A model generated the notes under the pieces. The model worked only from the letters and a program-made list of their open reading frames with translations. It was not told where the DNA came from and did no database searches. Of a stretch of 64,000 nt of DNA, positions 38,515 to 51,359 are shown piece by piece (position 1 is the first letter of the stretch; every line of letters begins with the position of its first letter). Made by a program: the position numbers and the translations under genes. Source of the stretch: Bradysia coprophila (lineage: Eukaryota > Arthropoda > Insecta > Diptera > Sciaridae); contig NW_023503632.1 in NCBI RefSeq assembly GCF_014529535.1, positions 2,046,001-2,110,000 of the forward strand, given 5' to 3'.

Positions 38515-41390
38515 GTAAACAGATAACCTTTCTCGCCTTGGTAAACAGATAACCATTGTTACTATATGGAAAATCGTAAAACTAGACACTGAATATTGGA
38601 TTCCGAGATCAGTTATACATTGTTTAAAAAAAAGTTGGACTGAAAATGAAGTGAAATGAATACTCCAACCGAAAGGGTCTACTTGAGGGAACCTCTTGGG
38701 CCACATTTTTATTTAAATTGGATTTTTTTAACGTATAGCATTATCAGTAGATTTTGCTTAGAACTTGCTGTGTCTACTCTGAAACTTGTTTGAAAGTTTT
38801 TTGTTGAGTGCGTTGAAAGGCCAACATTTTTGTACGCTTCAGAAAAAAAACATAAATTCATTTAATTTTCTTTCACTTAAATTTGTGAACTGTGAACTGT
38901 AGAAAAAAGGCATGTAAAATTGACCGTCGGGGTCAACTAATTTGTTAGTCAGTTTGACACGGATAAAATGGAAGGAAATTTATCTGCCTGATGTACACTT
39001 TCCACTTACTTTCAATTTTTATTTTCTAAATTCGTCCGGTAGGCTCAAACAAATTTTTCGTACAAAATATAAAATCCAAAATCCAATGCAATCACACAAA
39101 TATTATCATTGCTTATAGTCTTTTGTTGTAGAATTTCTCTCGAATTATTTTTATGTTCCCGCAAAATTTATTTATTTTTTTAATTAAAAATATATTTCAA
39201 AAATATTTTATTTAGGAATTTCTTTTCTTTTCTGTTTTGTCAAATTTTATTATTGTCAGCCGCACAGAAAAAAAATAATCAACAAATCCGCAGCCGTATA
39301 TCATGTGTCCGTTGATTATTATTAATTTTTGCGTTTATTTATTTATTCTTTTTCGTCTCGAAATTGAAACGTGCCCATACAATTATTGTGATTATTGTTT
39401 GTAAAACACTGTGCTTTTTTAAAAGGAGATTTTTTGTTTCTTTTATTTTTTTTTATTTGAAAAGATTTAAAATGAAAAATTATCAAACACTTAAAAAAAT
39501 TTGTTTACTAACTTCTTAAACATGTTTATTAAATAGATCACCGTTTTATTAGTAAATCTCCGTGTTTACTATACTGTACAGTAGCTAACTAAACACTGGT
39601 GACTTTTTAAATGAATTAACTTGTGCCAGACGTATAAAACGACTAAGGACGGCATTTCTCGTTGATAAAATATATGTGTATACCATTTTTCTCGTGTGTG
39701 TATGCTCGTGTTGGTATGTATACGTTTATATGCATTTTCGTTTTGTTTGCCTGTGTATAAGGAGACGATTATGGTTTCACTTCGTAACTATGAGGCATTT
39801 TCAATGCAGTTTTGCTTATTACACCCATTCGTCACAGTGTAATCAAATCACGGAAAATTTCGTTTTATATTTGGATTTGTGTGGTGTATTCGGATTTTCA
39901 TTATGGGTAAATGGATTTGTGAAGGATGGATAAGTTAAGCGTATATATGCTTTGCTTATAGCTTGTGAAATTTATTAACTCTACTTATTGCAGCTGTAAA
40001 ACAATATTACACTGCGTTTTAGTGTAAATGTTTTTGGAGCGGGGGATTAGTCAGAATTCCAAGTAATTTTAATGGAGCAATCAATTTTTAATAAACAGTT
40101 CGTTCAGAATGGGTAAAAAAGAGGTTACTCTATAGATTGTACCAAAGATGGTATAAAATGTTGAAATTCACTCAATTACATTCAAGCTTACCCATTTTTT
40201 CCATAGTAAATGTGATAGTTACCATCTACTAGCACCAATATATTTACAAGGAAAACTAGAGTGAATTGGCTCCAAAACAAGGTTGTTCTCCTTATACTCA
40301 TTGTCTCTTTACAATTACCTTATGAACAATAATACTGACGATTCGACTAGCCTAAGAACATAGAAAGATATTATTGTTGGCCTTGATCGGGTTAAGTCAC
40401 ATGGACCGTTGTAATTGAATTTTGTAAGAAGGTTTCGTACTGCAGGATGCACGAGTAAATCAGAGAACAAATAAAAATTTGGCTTCGAAGCTCTCCGATA
40501 ATTTTACCCGGTATGTTACGAGATTTGTTACTTTTACGAGTATAAACCGTTTTGATTATGTGTGGATCAGCTGAAAAGCAGCTGAAGCAAATTCATGCTA
40601 AAATTTCACTGCCTCGACTGTACGAAGTTTCTTCGAAACAGTCCTGTACAAAAACGTTCATTTATAAAGTTCGATGTACTTTTCCGACCTCTGTGACAGT
40701 ATGATTAATATCGCGTGCGAACTAGCATTTATCTTGGTGTTTATTTGTCCTAATAAAAATGATAAAAACGGTACAGCTTGCAAGCTTAATTGCTATTAAT
40801 TGCAGTTGGTCTACAAAATGTATTGGTTATTCTATATTGAAATACGTCTAAGTCGAAATGTGTGCTGATAATACCATCCACCGCCGTTAGTTTGCTTATT
40901 ATTTTTATTTTAATGGGCACAACTTAACAATTTTAAAACAAACCGATTTCATTGTTATGTTTTGCTAACGTTTGAAAACGAAAAAAAAAGAATGAAATCT
41001 TCATGACGTAACATTTCGATTTAAAATCGACAAAATGCAAACGCATACAATTTTCGTGCTGGCATCCAAATGCGAAAGCATGAGCATGACTATATACTGG
41101 TAGCTCTACATATATTTTAGCAAATCAGGGTTTTTTTTAAATTCATTCGTTATTCATAAAACTGACCTTTGGTTTTAGTAAATATCGTTTATGCAAGCCA
41201 GCTTTTTCGCTGCACATACACACGAATGTAACTTTATTAAATTGACTTACTAAGCACAGTGCTCATTTCAAGAAAACGTGCTCGGACAGTGTTCAAAGTT
41301 TGTAGAACACGCATTTGATAAAAAAATTTATTGACTTAATGGATTCCTTAATTTGAAGGAAACACTTGATGGTCTCAGAAAGGCGTAGAA

Positions 41391-41667
41391 AATCTTCAAG
41401 ATACGGTACTTTCAGACGTTAAGTTTCCCTTAAGTTTCGTTACATTTCTCGTTCATTCATTCATTCAATTGCATGAGTTTTTTTTAACATGGATGGCGTT
41501 TCTTGCGTGGATAGCATTTCAACCTTGAAGCCTTGAAGATGATCTATAACGATCATCTTCAAGGACGTTTAAAATTTCACCCATACAAATGAATGAATGA
41601 ACCAACGATACCTTTAACGAATCTTAAGTGAGGTTACTCCCGAAAGTACCGTAACTTGAAGATGATG
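41391..41667. repeat. Inverted-repeat element M with palindromic centre
   Basis: The outer arms AATCTTCAAGATACGGTACT and the inverse of TCTTCAAGTTACGGTACT lie about 275 bp apart. ATTC-type runs lie inside each arm. The centre is a separate perfect palindrome, CCTTGAAGATGATC and its inverse (41531-41544 and 41551-41564). A related fragment lies near 34025-34100 in the FoxL2 intron. Confidence 0.65.
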
Positions 41668-44600
41668 AATTGCTACTTTATAAGATAAGAGACTGTTGAC
41701 GACTTTGTAGGACGACAGTTTCATATTCAAAACTATATTTAATGGAAAGTGGTCTAATTACCCGGAAAAAGTTTAGCTGTGCAGTGTTGAATTCGTCGAA
41801 CGCTTACTGGAGCGATAAATATTTTCGATTGAAATTTTGCATTTAACGCACTTTCTTAGGTGTACGTGCCTTAAACGAAGGTCTTTAAATTTTTGTTATT
41901 TTGCATTGTGTAAACATTTTTTTTTCTTGACAATGATTTGCAATTTTACAAATAAACAGACTGGTCACTGGACTTTCATGTCATTCCACGCGAATGCCCC
42001 CATGAATGAATTGTATTGTATGATTTATGGCCTAGAACTCGAACATTAATATGAAAATATATTTCCTAGCAACTTTCACTAACCTGATTCGAAAATCAAA
42101 TCCAACTGCTGGATAAAGCTTAGATTGTTGCACAATTAAATTAAAAATGTATCAGGGAAATGACATACAACATTAAATTCCAGATGCACTCTAGATTATT
42201 GTTCTTACAGTCTTACGATTTAAGAGTGTAAGAACAATCCGTAGAATATCTAATATTCACCTTGATCTCGTTAAGTAAGTTCAACTTCAAGTAACATAAA
42301 AATGCGGGTACACTTCAACGATAGCCTAATGTTTTTTCGTCATGGTAACATTCTTGTGCAAGAATAGCTTACCATTGATTTTTAATGCTTTCTGTGCATT
42401 GCCATTTATAATCGATGAAGTGAAATATATATACGCTTTACACATTTGTGACTATTTAGTCGGTTTCTCTACTGAAGTTTGATATATTTCGATTTCAGTC
42501 AGATGGTGAAACTCGGCAAAATTTGAATTTAAAGTGAGCAATTTCTTCGCATTTCACATTCATTGATAACGATTTCTTAAACATCGCCCATTGTTTAATC
42601 AATGCGACACTTTTCCAACAACGATTCCATTTTTGCCGTTTCTCACGAGTTCACCATTAACTGACCATTGAATGGTCAATGGAATGCTAAATCTTTTACT
42701 TCATCAGTTCCAACAAAAATCTTCTGCTTTATAATTTAAGGTAACACTGGTCACTGTATCCGTTATGTCGATGTAAGAGATGATCAAAATATTTCTAAAA
42801 GGCTCATAAATTATTTTCGTGCGTCGGGCATCGTACTTCAAGCAATAGTGATCATAAAGTTGTGTGTCACATTGTCAATTTTCAGTACCACTCATGCGTG
42901 AAGTGTTCGGTGGGCTGACGGTTTCTAGGCATATTTGCATGTAGCCATCACTTCGCTTGGGCAACATTACGCAAAAAGTCTAAAGAGAACTAACACATAA
43001 GCTAAATACATCCTGTGATAACAGATTATACCACCCATTTGAACGAAATTTAAGACAATCCTTGGCTGTACTCTTAACTTTGTTACTATAGGATATGTAG
43101 CCTTAGTTAGTTTTCAAATCAAAAGATTTTTTACATACGTCGAAAACCTACTTTTCATGTTTCCAGCACTTCTATTGGCGCCATCAGTATGTAACATACA
43201 TTACATAATTCGGCCTTAAAATTAAAAGTCTCGTTTTCTTGTGTTTATGGAACTCAGCCGCTATTGTCAGCTCATACCGTATCAATGTAAATATTAATTT
43301 TTATTAAATCGTTTCTAATGAATTCATGAATTCTTGAAGAAATTAAGCAAAGTGCAGGGAAATGTTGTTTCGAATCGAAAACTCAAATGTAAGAGATTTT
43401 TGCTGTGTTCTATTACATTTCTAGCACATCTCGATATAGAATTAGTAATATCAACGCTCTATTTCTTCATGAACCAACTTCATTGCTGTGTTATTTCATG
43501 TACCAAAGTGAAGTTAAGGATGAATTTTTTAGCAGAGCGAGGTTGTTTAACAAAAAAAAAGATCGCAAAAAATGAAGTTGAAGCACTGAAAAAATTTGTG
43601 GCGCCTCTACTGGCCAACAAAGGTTTCATATACTGGACAGATCCAGTATCGATCTTCTACTGATGCAATTAATGTAAAAAAATAATGAAGAATCAGAATT
43701 ATCTGGAAATTTGCCAGCGCATCTTGTCTTGCTGGAAGACTCTTGCAAGAGGATGTAAATAAGAATTGCAACGTAGAATTGCAATGTAGTATTGCAACAA
43801 AATATTTAAAAGAAACTGTCACGAATAACAATGATTCCAACGGATCATCAGAATACGAGTTAAACTTAATATCGAATAATTGCTGCATGGAATATCCGGT
43901 GTAAATTTTCATATTCTGAGAATTACTTAAAATATCCAAAAATTTCACACTGAAAATGCGACCACACTGAATACTGAAAAATTGAAAGAGGAATACCCCA
44001 TACTAGCAATGGTGGCATACGTATTTACGCAATTAGCCTACAATCAATTGAGAGAACTAAATTCATCGTCCAATATATTTACAAATAATTTTGCCTTTAA
44101 ATCAATTAACATTTGCCGGTTTCAATAGAAAATTGTTCGGAACGAAATGCAAATTCAGTATTTTGTTATGGCTTCCATATTTTCATTGTAAACATTCTCA
44201 TTGTGTACATACGAATGTAAATGGTACATAAATATATACTTAGACATGCCTTAATGGCACATAACATAACATAACTGTACTTATACAGCATGTGTATACC
44301 TCTCTATCGTGCACTTTACCGGAAGCATGAAAACTTTAACCAATTATTTTTCCTTATAAAACGTCGATTATACGTAAGCATATATGTGTACAACGTTCAC
44401 ACACGGTTTGTAATACATAACCAGCTTCAACAAAATAACTTCGAATCACGTTCAGCCAATGAAAGTTAAAGAAAATATTTGAATACGCCCCATTGTGGGA
44501 ACAGTCGCTGTAACAACAACCATTCGGTTGATGTTTTATGTTTAAATGGGCAATTGGGGAGAAAGTCTTTTATAATGAACCTTGTATTATCTATATTGAG

Positions 44601-45554
44601 CATATGATGTGTTTGATGTGGGGAGTTATAGTAACGCAGTTTCGATTCATAAACTTTTGCTTTTCTCGTCTTCCTATTTATTGAATGAAAATGGAATTTT
44701 CATATTTTATATGCAAAATAGTCTTACATGCAGTAGTCGATTCGATATTCAATATATGCTTTCGTTAAAAGTGAATGACAGCAAGAGCGTAAATGAAATC
44801 TACTAAAGCATCTGATTGGACGAATTTTACTTGTAATCTTTTGTATCCACTTCCCATGCCCAATTATGAGTATGTATCAACTGGTTATAAACAAATATCT
44901 GTATCATGTTATGTAAAAAAGGAAATTGAGATAAACGAATGGAAAATCATTTCAATAGACTATTAGACTATGCCAATCAGCTTTAACTAATGTTGCCATT
45001 TTGAAGATCCTCGGAAACGTTCACACATTCAAATCAAAGCATTTCCGCCAAAAAATGTTTTTTTTGCAACCATGCTCAATTTTCATAGTTGACCCTTTTG
45101 CATGGAAAATTTTTTCTGCCAAATTTTTTTTTCGACTTTTAATCTGATATTTGGTGGGTTTGCTTAGAATGGTTAGAAAAATGCTTAGAAAAAAAAAATG
45201 ATCTGTGATGTAGTCCTTCAAGGTCTTTTTTGAAATTTTGATTTTATTTATTTTTGCTATTTGTTTTAGAATAGTTTTGACTTGTACTGTGTACGCAAAT
45301 TTTTTTACTCTATTTTTTGGACTATGTTGGACTATTGTTATATTTCTTTTGTGCTAAATTTTTATAAGACGATGTTAGGAAGACTAAAAAATGTTGGACT
45401 AATTTAATTTCAGACAAATTGTTACGTTAATAGATTATAATAGATTCGAGATGTAAATAGTGTTCCACACAGAAATATATTGGGATGATAATAAATAGAT
45501 TATTTAAAAAAAAAAAATGGTCTAAAAACCAAATAAAACCACTTTTTTGATTAA

Positions 45555-46662
45555 AAACAAGGCATCAGAACAGTCGGAGCGTTTGCTGCGACTTAGCCCC
45601 GTACGACCCGTAATCCTATTTCGTCCGTAAACATAATACGTCCGTAGCCGTAATACGCCCGGAACCCTAATACGTCTACAACCATCTAATGCGTCTGTTA
45701 CCAAAATGCAAGTCAAGTTGGGCATGGTCAAATTTACTGAAAGTGTTCATTTTTAAAATTGCGCATAGCGCAATTACGAAAGCCCGTACGAAGTACCTCT
45801 CTAATAAAACCAACAATTTACGACATTATTTTAGAAACCCAAAATTTTTTGCCAACCTTCCATTGGGTATTCAATTACCTCTCAAATGAAACAAAAACTA
45901 GCAAAAACGGATGAGATTTACTCGATTTATGTGCAAAAAAACACTTAGGGCCGAGTAGCGGCCTTAGTCCAAGGGCCCAAATTTGAAACTTTTTTGCCAT
46001 CATTCTATTCGGCATTCAATTTTCTCTCAAATGAAACAAAAACTGGCAAAATCTAATGAGATTTACTCGATTTATGTGCAAAAAACACTTAGGGCCGAGT
46101 AGCGGCCTTAGTCCAAGGGCCCAAATTTGAAACGTTTTTCGCCACGTTATTTTCGGTATTCAATTACCTTCCATAAAAAACTAAATCTAGCAAAATCGGA
46201 TGAGATTTACTCGATTTATGTGCAAAAAACACTTAGGGCCGAGTAACGACCTTTGAGCCTTTCCAACAAGCCCGCGTTGCATCTTACCCAAAAACAATAC
46301 CTTTCATTTGATATATCACAAGCAGCTATTGCGTGCGTATTTCGGTAGATATCGACGAAAGACTGAAAAACACCTATAGGGCCCTAGCTCTGGAAGGGCC
46401 GACCCAACCATGCCCATTTTCGAACTTGACCTTACTTTTGTCGATACCAATCGGGGAAAAAAAAGAATTTTGAAAAAAGGTTGTGATTTACTCAAGCTAG
46501 AGGGGTCACAGACGGACGGATGGACGGACATTTTTTTTATTGCGGATTCGTCATCTATGAACATAACCAAATGCTTTGCCCTTACTGTCTGCTTCCAATT
46601 CGACGTGTTACAAACGGCATATTAATCTTATAAGCCCCCAGTACTTCGTACGGGGCTAAAAA
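45555..46662 (+). mobile_element. Element A, copy 3 (full length, 1108 bp)
   Basis: This is the cleanest copy of A. From 5' to 3' it has AAACAAGGCATCAGAAC, a degenerate 15-bp array (about 45605-45690), the hairpin AATTGCGC-ATA-GCGCAATT (45757-45775), two to three 145-bp type units, a GACGGACG run (about 46507-46530), the terminal hairpin CCCCAGTAC-TTC-GTACGGGG, then CTAAAAAT. It lacks the 695-bp and RTE insertions of copy 1. No protein is encoded. Confidence 0.85.
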
Positions 46663-47511
46663 TGTGTGACCTGTGATGCGAGATAATGTGGGGCGACCCT
46701 ATTTCAAGCAAATTTCGAAATATTTGAGTGGTATAAGTGGAAAACGCAAAACAAAGCCAATTATAACTATTTTAGTGGAAGATTTTAATATTGTGAAATG
46801 ATACCATTAAAAAAATCCTTTCCGCCCAGGAGGAGCTTCAACTTATTTTCAAGCATTAGGTCTAGAATGGGAATAAAAATTGATTCATTTCTACATTATT
46901 ATTGCGTCTGGAGCACTTCTTCAGACTAGTTTACACAATTTCAATGTTGAACGACAATTCGTTGAATGTAACTAGGTTCAGGACTTCTCATCCAGAGGGT
47001 CCATTAGCCATTACTCAGAACTGTTAAATTTCACGATTATCGAACTATTCGTCCTGAACTTCTTGAATTACCGCACTTGAATGACTTGAGTTACTTGATG
47101 GATTCATCATTTCTCGTCATTTCTCCATCAGGTCAACGGCAAATGATAATGTGGACGGTTCAGAGCATTAATTTATGCAACAAAAATCACCTAGAATTAC
47201 ATGGTGAATTATTTACACTTTCGTTAACTACTCAATATATTTGTACAGTAGACGTCAGTCATATTCCAACGTAAATTTGCTTCAAATTGCAAAAAAAAAC
47301 ATACGAAATAGTGTATAGATCACTTATTCTTGTCGTCAGACATATCAGATGACGAGCTGCTTACGACAATTTTAAATGTTGCTGGCTGAGTGTCTGTTTG
47401 AGTGTGAATCCTCTGCCGATCAGGGGAAAAATTGACGAAGATTCCGCATTCGTTTTTACCGCCAGAATTAATTCAAAAACTCAAAAGCTGTACTGGGTCA
47501 GTAAAAATGTG
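46663..47511. other. Non-coding stretch
   Basis: No gene or repeat was recognised. It lies between element A copy 3 and the left C arm. Confidence 0.55.
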
Positions 47512-48755
47512 TTTTTAGACCCGTACGAAGTACTGGGGCCTTATAGGTTTACGCATACGTTTGTAACACGTCGAATTGGACTACCTGAGTAAGGGGAAAC
47601 CGATTGTGGTTGTCTAGAGATGTCAAATCCGCGAAAAAAAAAATGTCCGTCTGTCTGTCCGTCTGTCTGTCTGTCTGCACGATAACTTGAGTAAAACGCA
47701 TCCGATTTTGAAAATTCTTTTTTTCCCCGTTTGGTAATGTCAAAAGACAGGCAAAGTTCGAAGATGAGTGATTTTGGATCGACCCCTCCCGAGCTGTGGC
47801 CCAATAAGTGCTTTACGGTTTTTCGAAGATATCTCCGGACATTTAAACGTTAAACTTGTAAGTGATACGTCAAATAAAAGGTATTTACAATACCGATCGA
47901 CAGAAAAAAAGTTTATGGAAATCGGATGTCCGACTCGTGAGTTAGACCCCTTGGTGTGAAACAGGCACAGGGCGGGAAGCAGTTTTTGCTTGTAGGTCGG
48001 CCACATTTGAACATATTTCGTCTGTTTTCACTTTATTAGATAGGTATTGACCGTACCAATCAGGGAAAAAAAAGTTCATGAAATTATGTTCTCCGGAGCG
48101 TGAGCTAGGTCTCTTGAAGTGAGCTCTTATCTGGCTACTCGGAAGTACAGTGAACGTGGTGTATTTTGAGAATATCTCGAGTAAATTTTGACCGAATTTC
48201 ATGATTTTTTTTTGTTTGAAAGGTATTAACGAATGTAAAGCGTCGGTACTATTTCCGGTCTCCTAACAAAATGGCTGCCGGCGGCCATATTGAATTTTAG
48301 TAAAAGCGATATAAAGTTGGAAAATTTGTACTTAGATAGTTTCTGTTAACATGGAAATAATTAGTTATGTGCGTGGGGTTTCAGGGATTCCATATATGGA
48401 CATCTATATATACCTATATACAGCTATATTGAGCTATATACAGGCATATAGAGCTATATAATAGCATATTCCTCTGTGAAATGTTTATTTATAGTGAAAT
48501 ATAGTTAAATATAGCGGTACATAGCTGTTTAAATAGGAATTTTTGAAATTTGACTTCGTACGGGGCTGTCTATATTGCCTCCGGCAATTTAGTTGTATAT
48601 GATAACAAGGCAAAGAGTGGATAATGTAACTGATTTTAAAGGGAGAATAGTTTTTCAGCAGAGAAGAAAATGAAGTAAGAGAAATGAAGAGTTTCACATT
48701 AAAGGCTCTTGATACGAAAAGGTGTTTCGTACGGGTCGGCGTTAGCTATGTTTTT
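47512..48755 (-). mobile_element. Element C, left arm (inverted)
   Basis: The 3' tip TTTTTAGACCCGTACGAAGT is at 47512 and the inner 5' end is the inverse of AAAACATAGCTAACGCCGAC near 48755. It holds a GTCTGTCC run (about 47643-47680), diverged units with ACTCGAGATAT, a TA-rich block (about 48400-48480), and the hairpin ATTGCC-TCC-GGCAAT (48574-48588) next to CTTCGTACGGGGC. It is an inverted near-copy of 53083-54228. No protein is encoded. Confidence 0.85.
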
Positions 48756-48893
48756 TTTTGGTTGGGAAGGCGTGAAACTGCCTTATCACCTAAATGTCAT
48801 CGCGCACATGTTTGATGTACACTGTTGCAAAATTGGTTTTGAACTGTCACAACACATAACCATTACAGTACATCGTCGAATACAGCCAAAATC

Positions 48894-50239
48894 ATGAAAA
48901 TTAAAACGATCACAACTGCAAATATCAAAAATCCTGCCTACAATGAAAAACATCAAATATTCGTTGGCACACACACCGGCTCATTTAAAAGTAATTTGTC
49001 CGAAATTAATCTGTTTTTCCTATAAATTTTTATGACCCAAACTGTTAACCAGGAATCGATGTATTTGCCGACACCCCACATGCACAAGAGAATCTTCAAT
49101 CAATCAGCTCGCTGAACAAACAATCTCGAGTCACCGCTATGGAGTGGGGCGATGAAAATGAGATACTCGTGGGTCGGACCAACAAGTTCATCAAAATTTA
49201 CGATGCATCGAATAACGAATTTACCAGCACCATTGAATTGGACGATGGACCAATCGTTGGAGCGGGACGTTTTGATGGTAAAATAATAGCCGGACTCTCT
49301 GGGGGAAAAGTTCAAATATTCCAACAGAACCAGGAATTCCTTCAAGCTGGCGACCATCTGTCCCGAATGCGACAGTGCAAAGAAAATAGGAAACTGATTG
49401 CTACGGGCGGGAAAGGCAGACAAAACAACTTGAAAGTGTGGGACTTGGAAACGAAGGCGAAAGTTTTTACGTCGAAAAATCTGCCGAACGATTATCTGGA
49501 GCTGGAGGTGCCTGTTTGGGATTCGGATATTGTATTCTTAGACGCTCATCAGTTGGCCACTTGTTCCCGACACGGATATCTTCGAGTGTATGATACGCGT
49601 AAACAACGACGGCCAGTCTTGGAGTACGTCAATCCGAAAGAGCAAATTGCGTACGGCTGCGCAACCGTACACGAAAATACTTTGTTCGTCGGCAGTGCGT
49701 CTGGAATCGTGCGTGCGTTCGACACCAGAAAGATGAAGACAATTGTGCACACGTACAAAGGTTTTACGGGCAGTGTCACCGACATCGTAACGGACAACAG
49801 CGGAAAATATCTTTTCACCTCATGTCTGGATCGATTCGTTCGCGTTCATTCCGTTGAATCAACAGCTCTGCAGTATCAATGCTACGTAAAATCGAAGGCC
49901 ACACAGATTCTAATGAGAACCCATGACGACCAGCCAGACTGCGTTATGTTGGAGGACTCAAATTCAAATGAAGCCGATGACAATCAGCAATCGGATGATG
50001 ATAGTAATGATGAAACGGAATCGGAGGAATCAGGAAGTGATTCGGAGTATGAGGAAATGTTCCAACAAATGCAGACAGTCGAGTAAGTTTTTGGGATGTT
50101 GTGCGAAGAGTTGGCCGAGTTTCTTAATTTCCTTTTTTTTTGGTGTTATTTCAGTGAGGAGAAGCAGGAACGGCCCAACAAGAAGAGGAAAACACAAGAA
50201 TCGATTAAGAATAGCAAAATTTCCAAGAAGAAGAAATAA
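48894..50239 (+). CDS. Wdr74: Wdr74 homologue, 60S ribosome biogenesis WD40 protein
   Basis: Exons: 48894-48990, 49053-50082, 50155-50239, all GT/AG and in phase, 403 residues. Yeast Nsa1 and animal WDR74 form a seven-bladed propeller on nucleolar pre-60S particles, from which they are released by the AAA ATPase NVL (Rix7 in yeast). The N-terminus gives IFVGTHTGSFK. Blades follow with VGRTNKFIKIYD, AGLSGGKVQIF, ATGGKGRQNNLKVWDLE (a WDR74/Nsa1 hallmark region), ATCSRHGYLRVYDTRKQRRP, VGSASGIVRAFDTRKM and SCLDRFVRVHSV. The tail is acidic (SDDDSNDETESEESGSDSE), then lysine-rich and ends KKKK, as in WDR74. The start is the first ATG, 62 nt before exon 2 after a short intron. It lies between two inverted C-element arms, and its 5' end is only about 140 bp from the left arm. 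Confidence 0.95.
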
Positions 50240-50550
50240 ATTGTCGATGACGAATGTTTACAAAGAAAATGTTTTCGTGAAAATCTTTTAGCAACTGGAA
50301 AATCAGTCAGGTTTGTTTACATCATAAATTCTTTATGTGATCGGATACACTTTCCATCCGATCGCAATGAAATCTTTGAGAATTTAACACTGAGACTTTC
50401 AGTGCTCGAAAGTGTTGGTCTTTGAATAGTCAACGTAATCTCTCGATATTTGTAACGACTCAACACAGATAACAAACGTGATCGATAAACTGGCTGGGAG
50501 CTGGGGGAATGTACGAAGAGAACCACCTTTTCGACGATTACATTAATATT

Positions 50551-51348
50551 AGAAGTGAGCGGGCCGAGGTTTTTTCGAAGCCCGACCCGACCCGAATCGA
50601 TTTTTAAAACCCGAGAACCCTAGACCCGACGGATACTGAAACCCGAGAACCCTAGACCCGACGGATACTGAAACCCGAGCCCGACCCGAATTCAATTTTT
50701 GAAACCCGATAACCCGAAGCCCGAAAGATACTGAGACCCGATAATCCGAAACCCGGAAGATACTAAGACCCGATAAAATCCAAAATATTTATGAGACATA
50801 AAAAAAAATATTTTTTATCCATATAGTGAGCAGAGTTCCTTCCGAGAAAAACCAGATTGGATAAGTTTGCTCCACTTAAGACCGTGCGACGCTGTGACTT
50901 GATGTAATTTGCGTCGGAAATAAGTTCAAAGATATATTTGGAAGTACGCTCAAGGTATAGAGATTACAAAACTATGAAATTTGTTCTTATTTCAACTGTA
51001 CACACCCCCCCTGAACAAAAATAAAGTTTAACGGACCATCGTTTTGAACTCCTATAGGGTCCCTCTATTTAGAACAGCAATCAATTTTTGGGTGCATTTT
51101 CGGTAAAACTTTATTTTTGTTCAGGGCGGGTGTGTGTAGCTCAGGTTTAGGTTTTATGAATTTAACAAAAAATTAATTCGGGTCTGGTTTGAGAGTTTTT
51201 AATTCAAAAACCGAACCCGACCCGAATCAAATTTTCGAAACCCGGCAGCCCGACAGCCCGGTAAAAGTCAATCGGGTACGGGTTCGGGCCGGGTCGGGTT
51301 CGGGTCGGGCTGGGTTTTTGGCCACTTTCGGGCAGCCCGCTCACCTCT
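50551..51348. mobile_element. Non-autonomous DNA transposon, 798 bp
   Basis: The ends AGAAGTGAGCGGG and the inverse of AGAGGTGAGCGGG are flanked by a perfect 11-bp direct repeat ACATTAATATT (50540-50550 and 51349-51359). Both subterminal regions are filled with short CCCGACCCGA and GAAACCCGA words. It is probably hAT-like, with the usual 8-bp duplication lengthened by chance. It hosts a 140-bp MITE. No coding capacity. Confidence 0.85.
50999..51138. repeat. MITE N (140 bp) nested in the 798-bp element
   Basis: TACACACCCCCCCTGAACAA and the inverse of TACACACACCCGCCCTGAAC form the ends and continue through AAAATAAAGTTT. A related internal fragment lies at about 23330-23430. Confidence 0.8.
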
Positions 51349-51359
51349 ACATTAATATT

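Larger units (their letters stand above)
37230..45554. other. 8.3-kb stretch without a recognised gene
   Basis: This probably includes the 5' region and upstream exon(s) of FoxL2, which must lie above 37229. No exon could be assigned. Repeats seen are an imperfect palindrome at 38419-38514, a 24-bp direct repeat (CTCGCCTTGGTAAACAGATA, twice) at about 38504-38556, a MITE L fragment near 40555-40618, and the inverted-repeat element at 41391-41667. A 109-codon frame at 43334-43663 has no recognisable features. Confidence 0.5.

Noticed and set aside
38290..38706. 138-codon minus-strand frame
   Set aside because: It crosses a palindrome and a direct repeat and has no recognisable domain.
41837..42049. 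Short plus-strand frame
   Set aside because: No features beyond chance length in AT-rich DNA.
42084..42106. Possible 22-nt micro-exon on the minus strand (acceptor ...cagcag, donor gttagt)
   Set aside because: Too short to support without transcripts, and no link in phase to FoxL2 or any other exon could be shown.
43334..43663. 109-codon plus-strand frame
   Set aside because: No domain, no splice context and AT-rich composition like its surroundings; chance frame more likely.
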